Assembly (NCBI GenBank): GCA_964006375.1
Contig: OZ023266.1
Location: forward strand, 61,821,946-61,885,945
Length of the DNA: 64,000 nucleotides
Source of the DNA: Tillus elongatus
Lineage: Eukaryota > Arthropoda > Insecta > Coleoptera > Cleridae
Direction: 5' to 3'
Shown here: positions 1 to 17,934 of the stretch, piece after piece
Position numbering within the stretch: the first letter of the stretch is position 1
Layout of the letters: every line of letters starts with the position of its first letter
The notes under the pieces: model-generated
Databases searched by the model: none
Seen by the model: the letters and a program-made list of their open reading frames with translations, nothing else
What the model was told of the DNA's origin: nothing
Program-made: the position numbers and the translations under genes

Positions 1-2
1 AT

Positions 3-485
3 GAAATAGAGAAAAAATTTGTGTGTTTACCTTATGAACCACGAATCATAAAGGGTTTGAACATTATTTTTGAGAAAGCCGATTTACATTTGACTTTTTC
101 GGCGAAAAGTAATTTAAAAAAATTGTTGGGTAATACGAAAGACAAAGACCAAGTCACTGAAATGTCCGGTATTTATGAGATTAGTTGCAAAGATTCTAAT
201 CTTAAATACGTGGGTCAAACTAGGAGAAACATAGCCACCAGATTTCGTGAACATCTCGCAGATTTACGATATGGTACGGTGGACAAATCGTTTGTGGCAC
301 AACATATATGGGATAATAATCAGCACATTGACAAAGAAAATTTGAAACTTGTCAAAAATGTTAGACATCAAACTATGCTTGATTCATTACAAAGTATTTT
401 TATATCAAGGTCGATTAAGAACAAAACTTTATTTAATCGTGCGGCACCTTTAATTTCAAGCCCTTTATTTTCACTTTGCATTTGA
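3..485 (+). pseudogene. Penelope-like element, C-terminal GIY-YIG endonuclease part
   Basis: This is the 3' coding end of a Penelope-like retroelement; the reverse transcriptase would lie left of the window. The frame is already open before the first Met at 21. In the 154-residue stretch from that Met, a leading CLPYEP segment (family pattern CLPY-P) is followed by the GIY-YIG domain: GIYEI at about 50-54, KYVGQTRRN at 62-70, then RFREH at 74-78. Family knowledge: this domain nicks DNA to prime integration. The late position where relatives have Glu in an LD-x-x-E pattern is Gln here (Q124), which would be expected to impair cleavage. It could be the end of a full element outside the window or a 5'-truncated copy. 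The family call is firm; activity is doubtful. Confidence 0.8.
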
Positions 486-1690
486 CCACTTAAACACTCC
501 TAATTTGTCTGGTAGAATAATAAATTACTGTCAATAACTCGGCCGGTCTATACATATACTAATCTCTACGCTTGTCTCGACTTAGAGACCCTTTCGTTTG
601 CTTTGTATCTGTGAAGTCAATATAAATGTTGTTTTTACGAAGAACTAAAATCAATATAAATATTTTAGTTGAATTCTGTATCCTTTGTTAGAGTTAACAT
701 TGTGAACCAAACACTCGGGTTAGTTTTTATAAAGAAGAGGAGCGGAGGTTGTGGTGTTTGTCTCGCCAAATGTGCCTGTCGGCTTGCTCCAATATCCACA
801 TAGTAAATTTCTAGATAAAAAGGAACGTGCAGATTCCTTAAATAATTCGGTACCTTTCCTTTTAAGCCTTTTATGCTTATATTAGATAAGGGCTCATAAA
901 ATTGTCCACCAGAAGATTAAAGCAGGTCTTTGACCTCGTAGTTTCACTACACAATAAACAAACGATGTGTCTTCGACGACAATTTTACTTCGGACTAGTT
1001 CGTTTACCTAGACGCGATATAAATACACTGTAGCTAGTAGTTTATTTTAGAATTTTTCTTCCTCTGAAGATGTTGACATGGTTAACGAAACGATCGTAAG
1101 GTCTCTGAAATATGTGTTGTGGTGATTTGGGTTCTCCACGTGTACTTATGCAGATATAGTGATTTTGATTTTATCTCATTCTAGAGCTTTTAAGGCGAAA
1201 AATAACCTACGCGTGTAGTCCTACATTGTGGAAGCTCATAAGTGGGCTCCAAAATGTGAAACAAGAAAGAGCTTATCTTGATTTATCATGCATAACACGT
1301 TTAAAGAAGTATAAGAGCAAATAACAAACCCTGCGCCATGCTGGGAATATTAACTGGCAACCGTCGACTCTGCCAATAATTATGAGATAAATAAACCTTT
1401 TAATTTCGTGTTCTTCACGTGCTTTCATTTAAGCGCTAATTAAACATTAGTATGGAACGTTGGAAATAGTAAGACAGCAGCAAGCTCAATAACAATTATT
1501 ATTTTTCCGACGTTCTCAGATTTTTCACGTTGCTTACATTTTAATACATATTTGCTACATAAAACGTATTCAGAATATAGCCTAATTTTTTACTACATAC
1601 ATAAATAACATACCTACCCAATAAATCCGGTAATCGTCTAGTTATTATTCAAATAACTTTTAGTGATTTTTAATTTTAAAAAAATTCGGG
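486..1690. other. AT-rich stretch with no recognised gene
   Basis: The first part presumably holds the 3' non-coding end of the preceding Penelope-like element, but I could not fix a boundary. I see no long frame, no tandem repeat and no transposon terminus. Confidence 0.4.
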
Positions 1691-1693
1691 ACC

Positions 1694-2170
1694 CAGCAAG
1701 TGCGTTATAGTAGCGAATTTTTATAAGACTTGTACACTATTATTAATACTTTAAAGTTACACAGACCTTGAAGATCGATTTTAGACGTCCTAGTATTTGC
1801 ACATTTGACGAATTCTTTCGAAAGTTTTACCATCGATATCTCTCTAAAATCAAAAAATCTTGCGTTCTAACTTCTTTTGAAAAAAAAGCCCAAAACTCAA
1901 TTTTCTATGAAGCTAAAGAGTTAATTTTGCTACATCTGTAGATAGTGTAAGTCTCTTTAAAAGAAACTTGTATTACAAATTTCATTAAAGTTATACAGAA
2001 GATTTCCAGAAGGAAACTTAATTCATATTTAGAAAAGTAAAGTGTCTGCCAAATTATAAACGTAGCACTCATTTTTCCTTATTAATTGCCAGTCTGATTT
2101 CGTTTTAGTCAACATAATCAAATTGGTTTTTTCAATATCAACAATAACAAAATTATAATTTCAGGCTCAA
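1694..2170. repeat. TA-core repeat, divergent subfamily, copy 1
   Basis: It opens with a variant of the family terminus (GCAAGTGCGTTATAGTAG) and then matches 33185-33740 over several hundred bases. Shared landmarks are an ACACTATTA stretch, ACAGACCTTGA(A/G)GATC, a CATCGATATCT-like segment and CCCAAAACTCAATTTT. It is non-coding. Only two clear copies of this subfamily are in the window. Confidence 0.6.
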
Positions 2171-2290
2171 ATGTGACAAAATTATTTAGGCGTTTTAAAC
2201 AAAAATGAGATCTTGTACAAAACGTTTGAAATCTGTACACTATTGTTTCTCCAAATGTCAAAATAAAACATAAAAAAACATACATTCATC

Positions 2291-2357
2291 AGGTTGGATT
2301 CGATTGCGTAGGTCTTCTGCTTAGGAGGCAACGACGCTATCCCCGGCGCCATCCAAG
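2291..2357 (-). repeat. tRNA-like SINE head (degenerate)
   Basis: On the minus strand a box A-like segment (TGGCGCCGGGG) is followed about 40 bases later by a box B-like segment (ATCGAATCC), the spacing of a tRNA-type internal RNA polymerase III promoter. The central stretch TAGCGTCGTTGCCTCC is almost identical to TAGCATCGTTGCCTCC in the tRNA-like unit at 61301-61372, so both probably come from one tRNA-derived SINE family. The cloverleaf is too decayed to be a working tRNA gene. Confidence 0.45.
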
Positions 2358-3150
2358 TATACTTCAACCAACGTTTTATTTGCGTGATACCTTAGATCGG
2401 TTTCATGCCCGGGATATTATATTCAACGTATACGTAATTAATTACAGAATTAGTAGAATTGCCATTGAAACATCCCACGACTGTTTCGGTCTTATATGAC
2501 GTTGTATGTTTAAGTTTAAAGATAAAAGAAACTATTTTAGAATCATTTTTATAGAGACTTGACTTGATTTTGTTTACATTTCTAGTATATTATACGACAT
2601 CACAACATATCTATGCTGCGCTGAAACTGTATTTCAGGCTGTTTATAAAACTACAAATATAGTGTATTTTAATAATTGATTGACTCCTCCAGTTAATTAA
2701 CAATTACTTGGCACATTTTTAATTTCATGTCCTCTGTCATTTTTCATAATTGCGGCCGAGATTTCACGATTGTTGGTTCGGGTATTATGTTTTATGCCTG
2801 GTATATATTTAGTTTGGTTACCGTTGATGTATGGTTTATACTTATTGTATGAATCAATCTACACGTGGCAGTTAACTACTCTGTCTGTCCGACATTGGAC
2901 TTTAACCACTAAGTCGTTTCAACGCATGTCTTTGGGATTTTATTTTCAATTTGGAAAAAATTCTAAATATTGGGTACCAACTGACTTAAAATTCACAACA
3001 TAGGTTTATTTGCACTATTTATAGCCACGTGTGAAGTCTTATTCCAGTTACTTTGATACTTACAAAAATATAGCGTTTTCAAAAAGTTTTCCCCGATTTT
3101 TCACCGGAAAATCTTGAGTATAAAGACTTGAGTATAAAACTTGAGTATAA
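2358..3150. other. Unassigned AT-rich stretch
   Basis: A 77-codon frame at 2770-3003 has no recognisable motif. I cannot assign anything else here. Confidence 0.3.
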
Positions 3151-3218
3151 AGTATAAAATATCAGCCAAGCAAGAGTTTGATTGAAATCAGTTCAGTATT
3201 TTTTGAGTTATCGCTAGG

Positions 3219-3309
<91 letters not shown>

Positions 3310-3436
3310 AAAACTTTAACGGACCTTGGTTTCCGGTTCTAGGGACCCAGATTCGCGCTCATCTGAAGTCAAAAGATTTTTATCGTGAGCTCTCTATTAG
3401 CGAATTTTTCTTAATGAAAATTCGCTAAAAACTGTC
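3150..3436 (+). repeat. TA-core repeat, 3' half, copy 2
   Basis: It contains the family landmarks around the core: TTTTTGAGTTATCG before the tract, the (TA)n core, then an ACATATAAAAACT segment, GGTTCTAGGGACCC, GCGCTCATCTGAAG and the terminal hairpin built on AGCGAATTTTT and AAAATTCGCT. The first half of the repeat is absent or unrecognisable. Confidence 0.65.
3223..3300. repeat. (TA)n microsatellite in TA-core copy 2
   Basis: Uninterrupted AT dinucleotide tract of about 78 bp between conserved repeat flanks. Confidence 0.97.
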
Positions 3437-3607
3437 TGGAAGTGAAGCCTCTAATTTGGTTTCCCGCATACCAACAATGCGCCCCCTATCAAATTCATTT
3501 AAATGATTGTAAATGCTTTGTAAACGACACCTAGGTCTAACGACTTCATGAGTTAATAAATTAAGGACAAATTGTTACGATATATTGCTTCAAACTAAAG
3601 ACAAACT

Positions 3608-4658
3608 CTAGACGCAGCAAGTGCGTTATGGTAGTGAATTTTCATAAAAATCAATTTGGTTACCGGTATAACCTATATAGTGAGAACAATGTATCATATT
3701 TTATGAAAACAATTATTTGAAAATGTACAAAAATGTTCCAAAAATAAACTTAAATATTTCTGAGAAAACTGGTCTCCTAGACAATGAACCTTAGGTTAAT
3801 AGCAAATTGAGTTATTGAAATTTGAAACATTTAATGAAAATTTGCTACCAAAACGCACTTGCCGCGTTTATACAAAAATCTTCCGAAAGTAAAGTTAAAT
3901 GTTTGTTTCCTAACCAACAAAACTTACGTTAATGGCAAATTGAGTTATTGAAATTTGACGGATTTAATGAAAATTCGCTACCAAAACGCACTTACTGGGT
4001 CCAGATTTATTTCTTTCAAACATGCATAATATTTCGATAAAAAATGCTAACATGCAGTAACGAATTTGTTCTACAAAAATTAGCTAAAAATTATAGACCG
4101 TTAAACCATAAACTTCACTAAACCTACAACAAAAGCATCAATTTAACTAAACCGACAGCCAAAGCACCAGAGAAAGGGTCTATTTGGAATGAATTTTCTG
4201 TAAACATTTTAGTAAAATTAAAGTCAATGACGGTTGAATCTGAAACTTAAGGGTTCGCAGAACACTCTTCTTGCAACATTTTCTTTACACAATTTGTATT
4301 TGTTTCACGTTCTTTGCCTAAACAATGCCAATTTTGACGTTTTAAATTGCGAGTTTGACGTTTTGAGGAAAACTCCAAATCTTGTTCCTTTAGCTGCCCG
4401 TAACTTTTTGTCCTTAAACTTAGAGATTTAAATTTTGGTACATGGTTCACTCTTTATAATACAAATACGCGCACCAAATTTGGTTGCCCTTACTTTGTTA
4501 TTTCCGGATATATACATTTTTTAGAAAGAAAACAGAACATTTTCCGCGAAAACCTGGTCCGATTTTCCTGGCCAACGAACTTATCCAAGCCACTTACAAA
4601 AGGAAGGTACTCACCAACTTTGATCAAGATCGGTCCATTATTTTTTGAGTTATCGGTA

Positions 4659-4708
<50 letters not shown>

Positions 4709-4757
4709 ACGGATCTCCCCATTAGTGAATTTTTTTAAGAAAATTCACTAAAAAAGA
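3608..4757 (+). repeat. TA-core repeat, near complete, copy 3
   Basis: It starts with the motif GACGCAGCAAGTGCGTTATG at 3611. Inverted counterparts follow near 3850-3870 and near 3985-4005, the second apparently a partial duplication. Then come about 700 bp of the conserved non-coding body, a short (TA)n core at 4661-4707 and the hairpin tail (TTAGTGAATTTTT and AAAATTCACTAA). No long frame is conserved between copies, so this looks like a non-autonomous element. Confidence 0.75.
4661..4707. repeat. (TA)n microsatellite in TA-core copy 3
   Basis: About 47 bp of AT dinucleotides directly after the GAGTTATCGGTACG landmark; the shortest core in the window. Confidence 0.95.
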
Positions 4758-4763
4758 AAACTT

Positions 4764-5730
<967 letters not shown>

Positions 5731-5935
5731 AAATTTAAAGACATCTATTTTTTGATAAAACCAAATTTGAAAAGTGTACACTTCTAAAAATGTTTTGTAC
5801 ATATTGTTATCATTTATCAGAGAGAAAACAGAGTAGTATAGAGAATGTCATTGCAATTGGTCGACTCTTACTGGGTGTTTAGAATTTTTTTTGAAAGTCA
5901 GTACACATGTAATTAAAATACAACATTTATGGACA

Positions 5936-7200
<1,265 letters not shown>

Positions 7201-7867
7201 TAATTTTATTATTACACAAAGTTGATCTTCCTATACATTTAAATCTACCATACAAGAGAAAAACCACTAGGCTGCGATCAAGCAAGCAGAAGAATCTCCT
7301 TGTATATTAATAATTATTGTATCTTAATAATTACACATTATGGTATTACTCTTTAATGTTTCATAATTTTAAAGGAGACATTGAAGGCTTTACTTCCATT
7401 TTTTTTTATTATTGTAAAACCCTCCGCGTTTTGGCTCTCTCAAACTACCTTCAGGGTTTAATACTTTTCTGTTTGTACTAGAGAAACTACACAATATAAA
7501 AAAATGTCAAAATTTGAATTTTATCTATTGTCTTCGGTTTTCCAGACAAATGTAACATCGAGGGAGAAAAATGATGGATATAAAACAACGCTTCTTAGAA
7601 ACCAGCTGCTTTAAAAGAATCGTCGCTTTATCTTCCTCCTTTTGATGCTTCAAGTCTGGAGATGATGTTATTCTGTCTTTGGATGTTTCCTGTCTCTGCA
7701 TCTTCTAACTGAAGACAATATATCAAATTCAAACTTTGACAATTTATTATATAGTACTGTTTCTGTGGTACAAACAAAAAAGTGTTAACTTCTAAAGATG
7801 GTTCGAGAGAGCCGAAACGTGTAGGGTTTTATAATAGAGAAACTGTCTGTAAGTAAATCCTTTAATT
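7201..7867. other. Unassigned stretch between two TA-core repeats
   Basis: No coding signature. The phrase CTCTCAAACTACCTTCAGGG at 7437 and GAGAGAGCCGAAACGTG-like text near 7805 are loosely inverted to each other around GTAAAACCCTCCGCGTTTTGG, so a decayed fold-back element is possible. Confidence 0.3.
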
Positions 7868-8812
7868 TACCTTTTTAGTGAATTTTCTAATTTTCTTAAA
7901 AAAACAAATCACTAATGAGATCCCGACTTTTGAATTTAAAAAATATTTCTTCAAATGAGCGCTAATTAGGCCCCAAGTGGCTTGGTTAAGTTGGTTATCC
8001 AGGAAAATCGGCCCAGGTTCTCCCGGCAAATTTCGTGTTTCCCTTCTGAAAATAATTTTTCTCCGGAAATAACAAAGTCAGAGCAACCAACTTTAGTACG
8101 CGTGTTTGTATTATCAAGAGTGAACCATGTACCAACATTTAGGGCTCTAGGTTTAAATACAAAAAAGTTATGAGCAGATAAAGAAAAAAATTTTGGAGTT
8201 TTCCTCAAAACGCCAAAGTTGCGATTTGAAACGTCAAAATTGGTAATGTTTAGGCGAAGAACGTGGAACAAATACGGATTATGAAAAGAAAATGCTACAG
8301 GAAGAGTGTTCCACGAACCCTTCAGTTTCAGCTTTAACCATCATTGGCCTTCATTTTGCTAAAATATTTATAGAACATTCATTTAAAATATACCTTTTCT
8401 CTGATGCTTTCGCTGTAGGTTTAGTTAAGTTTATGGTTTAACGGTCTATAATTCTTAGCTAATTTTAATAGAACAAATTCGTTAATGCATTTTTGCATTC
8501 TTTTATCGAAATATGATGCATCTTTGTAAGAAAAAAGTCGAGACGCAGAATTGTCATTAAATCCTATCAATTTCAATAACTCAATTTGCTATTCACCCAC
8601 GGTTTGTTGGCTAGGAGACCAACATTTTATTTTCGGAAAATTTTTGTACAGTTTCAAACAATAAGTAATTTTGATAAACTATGGTACATTGTTTCGACTA
8701 CAAAGGCTATACCGCTAATCAGATTGATGCCTGCTTGCATTTGCTATTAAACATATTTTTATGAAAATTCACTTCCATAACGCACTTGCTGCGTCCAGAC
8801 TTTTTACATATG
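7868..8812 (-). repeat. TA-core repeat, inverted orientation, no TA core, copy 6
   Basis: Read on the minus strand it starts at the GACGCAGCAAGTGCGTTATG motif (near 8790-8812) and ends at the hairpin tail near 7870-7925. Where other copies have (TA)n there is a clean junction near 7977 (CCCCAAGTGGCTTGG). This copy shows that the core is dispensable or can be lost. Confidence 0.7.
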
Positions 8813-8819
8813 TCGACCC

Positions 8820-9528
8820 CGGACGTATTAAGGTTATTAAATTATTAATTATTTTATTGTTTACCTTTGGCCTAGTAATTTTAAAAAGAAATAGTTTCAT
8901 TTTATGTTTCAGTTATAACTTAGATATAGGCATTATTATGTGAAACATTTAGTCACCTGCAATTGCCCTAGTGGCAGAACAAAAGTAGGGTTATTTTTAA
9001 AAGTTGTTTTATATCGTTTTAAAGACTTTCTCTTTGATATTAATTGGGGATATTCTCAAATAATGATAGGAAAGTTACAACTTATTCAAGATGCACACCT
9101 TACAATGGTTATACGATAGCAAGTTGCAAAAATGATAATTCGAACACAGCTATTGCTAATGGAAGGCGAAGCTCTATTTCACTTGCATATCTAATAAAGC
9201 TGTAAACCATATATATTAACTTAGGTATATCTACAACACAGACTAATGGAAATATGACTTTACATAGCCATAAAGCACACAACACATTAAAACTCCGCTA
9301 TAAAGAGCTTCCTCTAATTGCCTTTAAATATTCATACACCACTCGCTACAGAAACCATCAAAGAGGAACATTGTTCGTGCAAATGTTTGGCGTCTTGCAT
9401 GAAACAATGATACTATATAAATTTGAAGAGTATTGATTTGCATTGATATTGGAACCCCAAATAGATATAATAGTAAGCAGTTGTGCTTATTATAGCTTAT
9501 ATCATTATCAGAAAGGTTACCTTTTAGA
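8820..9528. other. Unassigned stretch
   Basis: No recognised gene, terminus or repeat. Short frames here have no motifs. Confidence 0.3.
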
Positions 9529-9529
9529 G

Positions 9530-9617
9530 ACAACAACAACAACAATAATGATGATGATGATAATAATAATAATAATAATAATTATAATAATAATAAATAA
9601 TAATAATAAATAAATAC
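9530..9617. repeat. (CAA)n/(TGA)n/(TAA)n trinucleotide tract
   Basis: A run of CAA, then TGA, then TAA units lies directly upstream of the restriction-like-endonuclease LINE fragment. Some Dong/R4-clade LINEs are known to insert into TAA repeats, so this may be the insertion target or a duplicated copy of the element's own tail. Confidence 0.85.
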
Positions 9618-10930
<1,313 letters not shown>

Positions 10931-11082
10931 AGCACCGGAAGTCAGACTGTAATAATAATATCGACATAATGGGATATGATGAATTTCATCCCCATCCAAC
11001 TAGCCGAACCCCAATGTCGCGCACGGGGGGTAGGTCAAAAGGTTTTTAGTAGTAATACTGAGAAAGTGTAACGCTCATATCA

Positions 11083-11101
11083 AATAATAATAATAATAAT
11101 G
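11083..11101. repeat. (TAA)n tract between two LINE fragments
   Basis: Short AATAATAATAAT run at the 3' end of the first restriction-like-endonuclease LINE, directly before the second fragment. It fits the (TAA)n tail or target expected for Dong/R4-like LINEs. Confidence 0.75.
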
Positions 11102-12193
11102 CAGCGACTGCAGCAATTAAAACTTAAGGCATTCAGATATCTGATCGGAGGTCCAATCACAGAGACTCGCGTCAAAGAGTGCCCCCGTGGGAAAAAGATT
11201 GATAAGTAGAGTGGAAACACTTCGAAAAGAAATTGGATAAGTGACACAATACATTGGAGGATTACAGACAAGAAAATTACAGAAAAGAGTAGAGTAAATA
11301 ATAGGCAGAGTTCGACAACACTGACCACAAGACCCAGTCAACCACACTGCACAAAAATGTTTGGACACCTTAAAACAGAAGCTTTCCGTATATGCAGAAC
11401 GGTTGAGGAGATATAAAGCGAGCAACAATAGGAAGTGCGACAATACAATGTTTGGACGCTCCGAGAGAACTTTCTACCGTCAACTTAAGTCAGCAAGGAA
11501 TGCAGCCACGGATACTTTTCCAAATAGGAAACATATTGAAGCGTTCTGGCAAAGTCAACTAGCAACGACAGCCTTCTGAAATAGTGGCGCCAGCTGGGTT
11601 AACGAAGAACACAAAGTTTGTCAGCATCATGAGCCTTTATCTTAGATGAAGTCTCTGAGGTTATTAAAGAGCTTCATAATTGGAAGGCACCCGCGTCTGA
11701 TGGCGTCTAAAACTTTAGGCTAAATAAATTTGGGTGAACACATAATCTATTGAGGGTGCTAATAAATGATGTTATACTTGACCCAAAGAAGATGCCATTG
11801 TTTTTTTACACAAGGAGGCACGGATCTTCTGCCAAAGGACCAGCATTGTTCTGCAGACTCCAGCAGATAACGACCAAAAACTTGTCTTCCGATCCTACAT
11901 AAATTCACACATCCTGCCTTGAGAAACAGCATAATTACGAACCAGGAAAAAGGGTGTGCCAAAGGATATATGGGATGCAAAGAACAGCTAATAATTGATT
12001 CGGTTGTGTGCAATCAAGCCTACAATGGACGAAGATATCTCTTTGCTGCATACGTGGATTATAAAAAGGCATTTGATTCAGTTCCACACGAATGGCTCAT
12101 AAGCGTGCTGAAGATGTATAAGATCGATACTCACATCGTGAGGTTCCTTGAACACACAGTGCCTACCTGGGTAACAAAGATTCAGTTACGGGT

Positions 12194-12198
<5 letters not shown>
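11102..12198 (+). pseudogene. R4/Dong-like LINE, pre-RT and N-terminal RT part
   Basis: Several frames are needed to follow the protein. Near 11361-11579 it reads RRYKASNNRK and ERTFYRQLKSARNA, typical of the region ahead of the RT in these LINEs. Near 11660-11710 comes a WKAPASDG segment. The frame at 11919-12197 contains CKEQLIIDSVV and AAYVDYKKAFDSVPHEWL, the RT palm motif with its Asp. It then ends abruptly at a (TA)n tract. Because it holds the front half while 9618-10930 holds the back half in the same orientation, these are two truncated copies head to tail, or one rearranged copy. Confidence 0.78.

Positions 12199-12267
<69 letters not shown>
12199..12267. repeat. (TA)n microsatellite left of mariner
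   Basis: About 69 bp of TA repeats ending exactly where the mariner terminal inverted repeat begins. Confidence 0.96.
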
Positions 12268-15212
<2,945 letters not shown>

Positions 15213-15690
15213 TGGACGCAGCAAGTGGGTTATGGTAGTGAATTTTCATAGACATGATGTGGCACCAAATATTTTTAAAACTTTTTTTCTTTAAGGTAAA
15301 AATAGAAATTTCAGCATATAGTTTCCTTTTAATATCGTCAACTTACGTACCAAATTTGGTTACCATAGCTTTTCTATTTTTTTTCAAACCCAAAATTTTT
15401 CAGGGAAACTTAGTTCGATACTCCTGGCTAACGAACCTATCCATGCCACTTACAAAAGAAAGGTACCTGCCAAATTTTATCAAAATCGGACAATTATTTT
15501 TTGAGTTATCGGTGTGATACAACGGGATCTCCCTATTAGTGATTTTTTTTTAAGAAAATTAATTAACAATTAAAATTGACCCCGAATATGGGTTCTAGGT
15601 CTCCTAGTTAGCGCTAATTTGAAGACGTTTTCTTCTTAATTCAAAAGTCGCCATCTGCTCAATAGTGAATATTTTCTTAAAAAAAAATCG
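15213..15690 (+). repeat. TA-core repeat, internally deleted, copy 7
   Basis: The leading GACGCAGCAAGTGGGTTATG is followed within about 200 bp by the late-body landmarks (CTCCTGGCTAACGAACC, TTTTTGAGTTATCGGTGTGATA) and, without a TA core, by GGGATCTCCCTATTAGTG and the tail. Most of the body and the core are missing. Confidence 0.65.
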
Positions 15691-16332
15691 CCAAAAGATT
15701 TCTCAAGCTTTATTCAAACGTTGCACAAAATTGAGGCTTTTCTTGCCAATAACGCATAATATTACAATACGCCAACGTACGTCAAACTATAATGAAAAAT
15801 CTAATATTTGAAACAGACGTTACATGTAACGTGATGTTTTAATATGCCTCTTTTAACAGAGAATTCAATCTTCCGCTTCGAGTCGAAAGTCGACAGTTTT
15901 GTTTCTTATGAAAGATTGATTCGTCACATGTCTCATAATAAAAAGCTTTATTTTTAACCCAAAAGGTAACGTAATTGAATTTTCCGAGTTTTATTATTTA
16001 TCTAAAAGGATGTCTGTTACACAACGATATTGTGAATTTTTTTAAAGAAAAAGCTAACATGCATGAATGGGTTTTTGTTTCTTTAACGTCCGTATATTTC
16101 CGCGACTATGGCTAATTACCGACACCAAGGAGCAGTTTCACTCCAATATCCTGGAAATTTTGCCGAATCTTTTTTTTTCGTGTAAGGCGAGTAGGCATAT
16201 TTAACGTGTCAAATATCGCATAGTACACGAAACCGAGGGCTTTACGCCCCCTTGGAAGGACAGTACGTGGAAACATTTAATTTGCTCAAACATAATGCAA
16301 CAACCTCGGTTGCTGTTAATTGTATAGTATTT
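15691..16332. other. Unassigned stretch
   Basis: No gene or recognisable repeat, apart from an AGTGAATATTTTCTTAAAA remnant at the left edge that belongs to the preceding tail. Confidence 0.3.
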
Positions 16333-17204
16333 TTTTTCACTCAGGGCTCGTCCGCGGCCTTGCCGCCCCGATAGCACCGCAACCCTTGGTTGATTGTGCA
16401 TACCCTTAGTCTTACTCCACCCATTCCAAAATCACTGTGCCTTGAATTAGTCTGCACAGCGATTGGTAGGGTGAAGTTTTATATTGCTCTGTCTCCGGTC
16501 TAGAGTGACCATAGATCAGTTGTCTTTTCCGGTCCAGAGCTATACACTCACACAAGATGTGCTGGGCTGATTCCTCCCCCTCGCCGCAGAGTCTGCATGC
16601 GAGGTCCCCTTCGAACCGCCCCATTTTATGCAGGTGTTTCTTGACGGCCATGTGTCCCGTCAAGAGACCTGTTGTGTTTCTGAGCTGTCCTCTGCTAAGG
16701 TTGAGCAGCTCCACAGCTCTCTTTGAACTGGGTCCGTCAATTATTGACTTCCCATGTCTGAGCCCTGGACAGTCCGCCCAGTACACCTTGTGTTGGTTTC
16801 TGACCCAGGACTTAATGGCTCCCCTGGCAGTGCTCTTTGACACGCCCAGAGCCGGTTCTGGTCCCATAAATGGTTCCGCTGACCCTCTCTTCGCGAGACT
16901 GTCAGCTTCTTCATTGCCTTTGACCCTCGAGTGACCCGGCACCCAGATGAGGGTCACCTCATTCTGCCCAGCCAGGTCGCTCGTCTCGTCTCGGCACTCA
17001 CTCACAAGCCAGGAATTTACCCGTGGGCTACTTAGTGCCTTAAGGGCTGCCTGGCTGTCTGTGGCTATGAGAATCAGCTTGTTGGTGTAGCCCCTCCTCT
17101 TGTTCTCCCGCACACAGTGCAGGATGGTGTACATCTCGGCCTGGAACACCGTTGCATGGGCTCCGAGGGAAATAATATGACCCACCCTCGGTCCTTCCGA
17201 GTAA
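16333..17204 (-). mobile_element. LOA-clade LINE, 5'-truncated copy A
   Basis: A minus-strand insertion whose 3' end carries the same terminal sequence as copy B (GCCGCGGACGAGCCCTGAG then an A tract). The 5' break is inside the RNase H domain. Flanking 10-mers TATAGTATTT (16323) and TATAGCATTT (17205) differ at one base and probably are the target-site duplication, which places the break precisely. The protein part is nearly identical to copy B, so both are young copies of one subfamily. Confidence 0.85.
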
Positions 17205-17212
17205 TATAGCAT
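16412..17212 (-). pseudogene. LOA LINE ORF2 C-terminal fragment (RNase H and zinc motif)
   Basis: An open frame of 266 codons; its first few residues come from flanking DNA, not from the element. It enters RNase H after the first catalytic Asp, so that residue is missing. It keeps AEMYTIL (Glu), ATDSQAALKAL (Asp) and WVPGHSRVKGNEEADSLAK with the His and the last Asp. A C-terminal CRLCGEGEESAQHILCEC motif (CX2CX8HX4C) follows. With no RT or endonuclease it cannot move itself. The reading frame is undamaged, which supports recent insertion. Confidence 0.88.
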
Positions 17213-17221
17213 TTACTGAAA

Positions 17222-17291
17222 ATGTGAAATGTTCTACTAGTGGGAGTCGAACCCAGGATACTTCGTTTCAGAGGCACACACCGAGGCTGTT
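17222..17291 (-). repeat. tRNA-like box B segment (SINE remnant)
   Basis: On the minus strand, CTGGGTTCGACTCCCAC is an almost perfect T-arm with the box B consensus, preceded by TGCCTCTGAAACGAAG where an anticodon arm would be. Box A is not convincing. It lies a few bases outside the 5' end of LOA copy A, so it belongs to the target DNA, not to the LINE. Confidence 0.45.
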
Positions 17292-17930
17292 AAAAAAACT
17301 AACATAATTTTGTTAAATATAATAATATTTAATAAAATTGGTGCAGATGAGTTTTTCGTAGCGATAAAAAAATACTAGGTCTTCTTGGATAAGATAATTT
17401 GTAGATGTCATAGTTATAGATGTGCTTTGCCTTGACATACCAAACCTACAGGTCACAAAATAAAGTTCGAAAATGTCGACATACCACACAGAGAAAAGAT
17501 TATGGAAGGCAACTTTTCCTACAAATGTGCTATGTTCAAAAAAATGATACAGCAAATTTAAAACTAACATAATGAGCTTCGCATATAACTACAAATTTGT
17601 TTTAAAAAGTCTTTTTTGTTGTTTATTGTTTGCAAAAACTTGATGGGTTGACTAAAACAAAAACATCCAAGCAACTAATAAGGAAAATACCTGCCATATT
17701 TATAATCATCAATGACAGGTACATTCCCTTTGTAAATAAATAATTTTTTTTCTGAAAAACTTTTGCAACTTTAATGAAATTTGTAACACAATTTTTTAAA
17801 GACGCTTGCAGTACTTACATATTATATCTAAGACAGAATTTAAATTTTTTAGCTCCATATAAAAATATTTTTTTCAAATAATCGCTAACTGGGACTCTAA
17901 AACTGTTCTCCAAGGTTCATTTAAATTTAG
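17292..17930. other. Unassigned AT-rich stretch
   Basis: No motif-bearing frame and no repeat landmark that I can defend. Confidence 0.3.
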
Positions 17931-17934
17931 GTAA

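Noticed and set aside
2770..3003. A small membrane-protein gene
   Set aside because: The frame is hydrophobic and rich in Leu and Tyr, but so are chance frames in AT-rich DNA. No motif, no neighbouring exon, no repeat of it elsewhere.
16557..16934. Plus-strand 125-codon frame, repeated on the minus strand at 24068-24445
   Set aside because: It is the antisense shadow of the LOA RNase H and zinc region in copies A and B; its recurrence only reflects the LINE.
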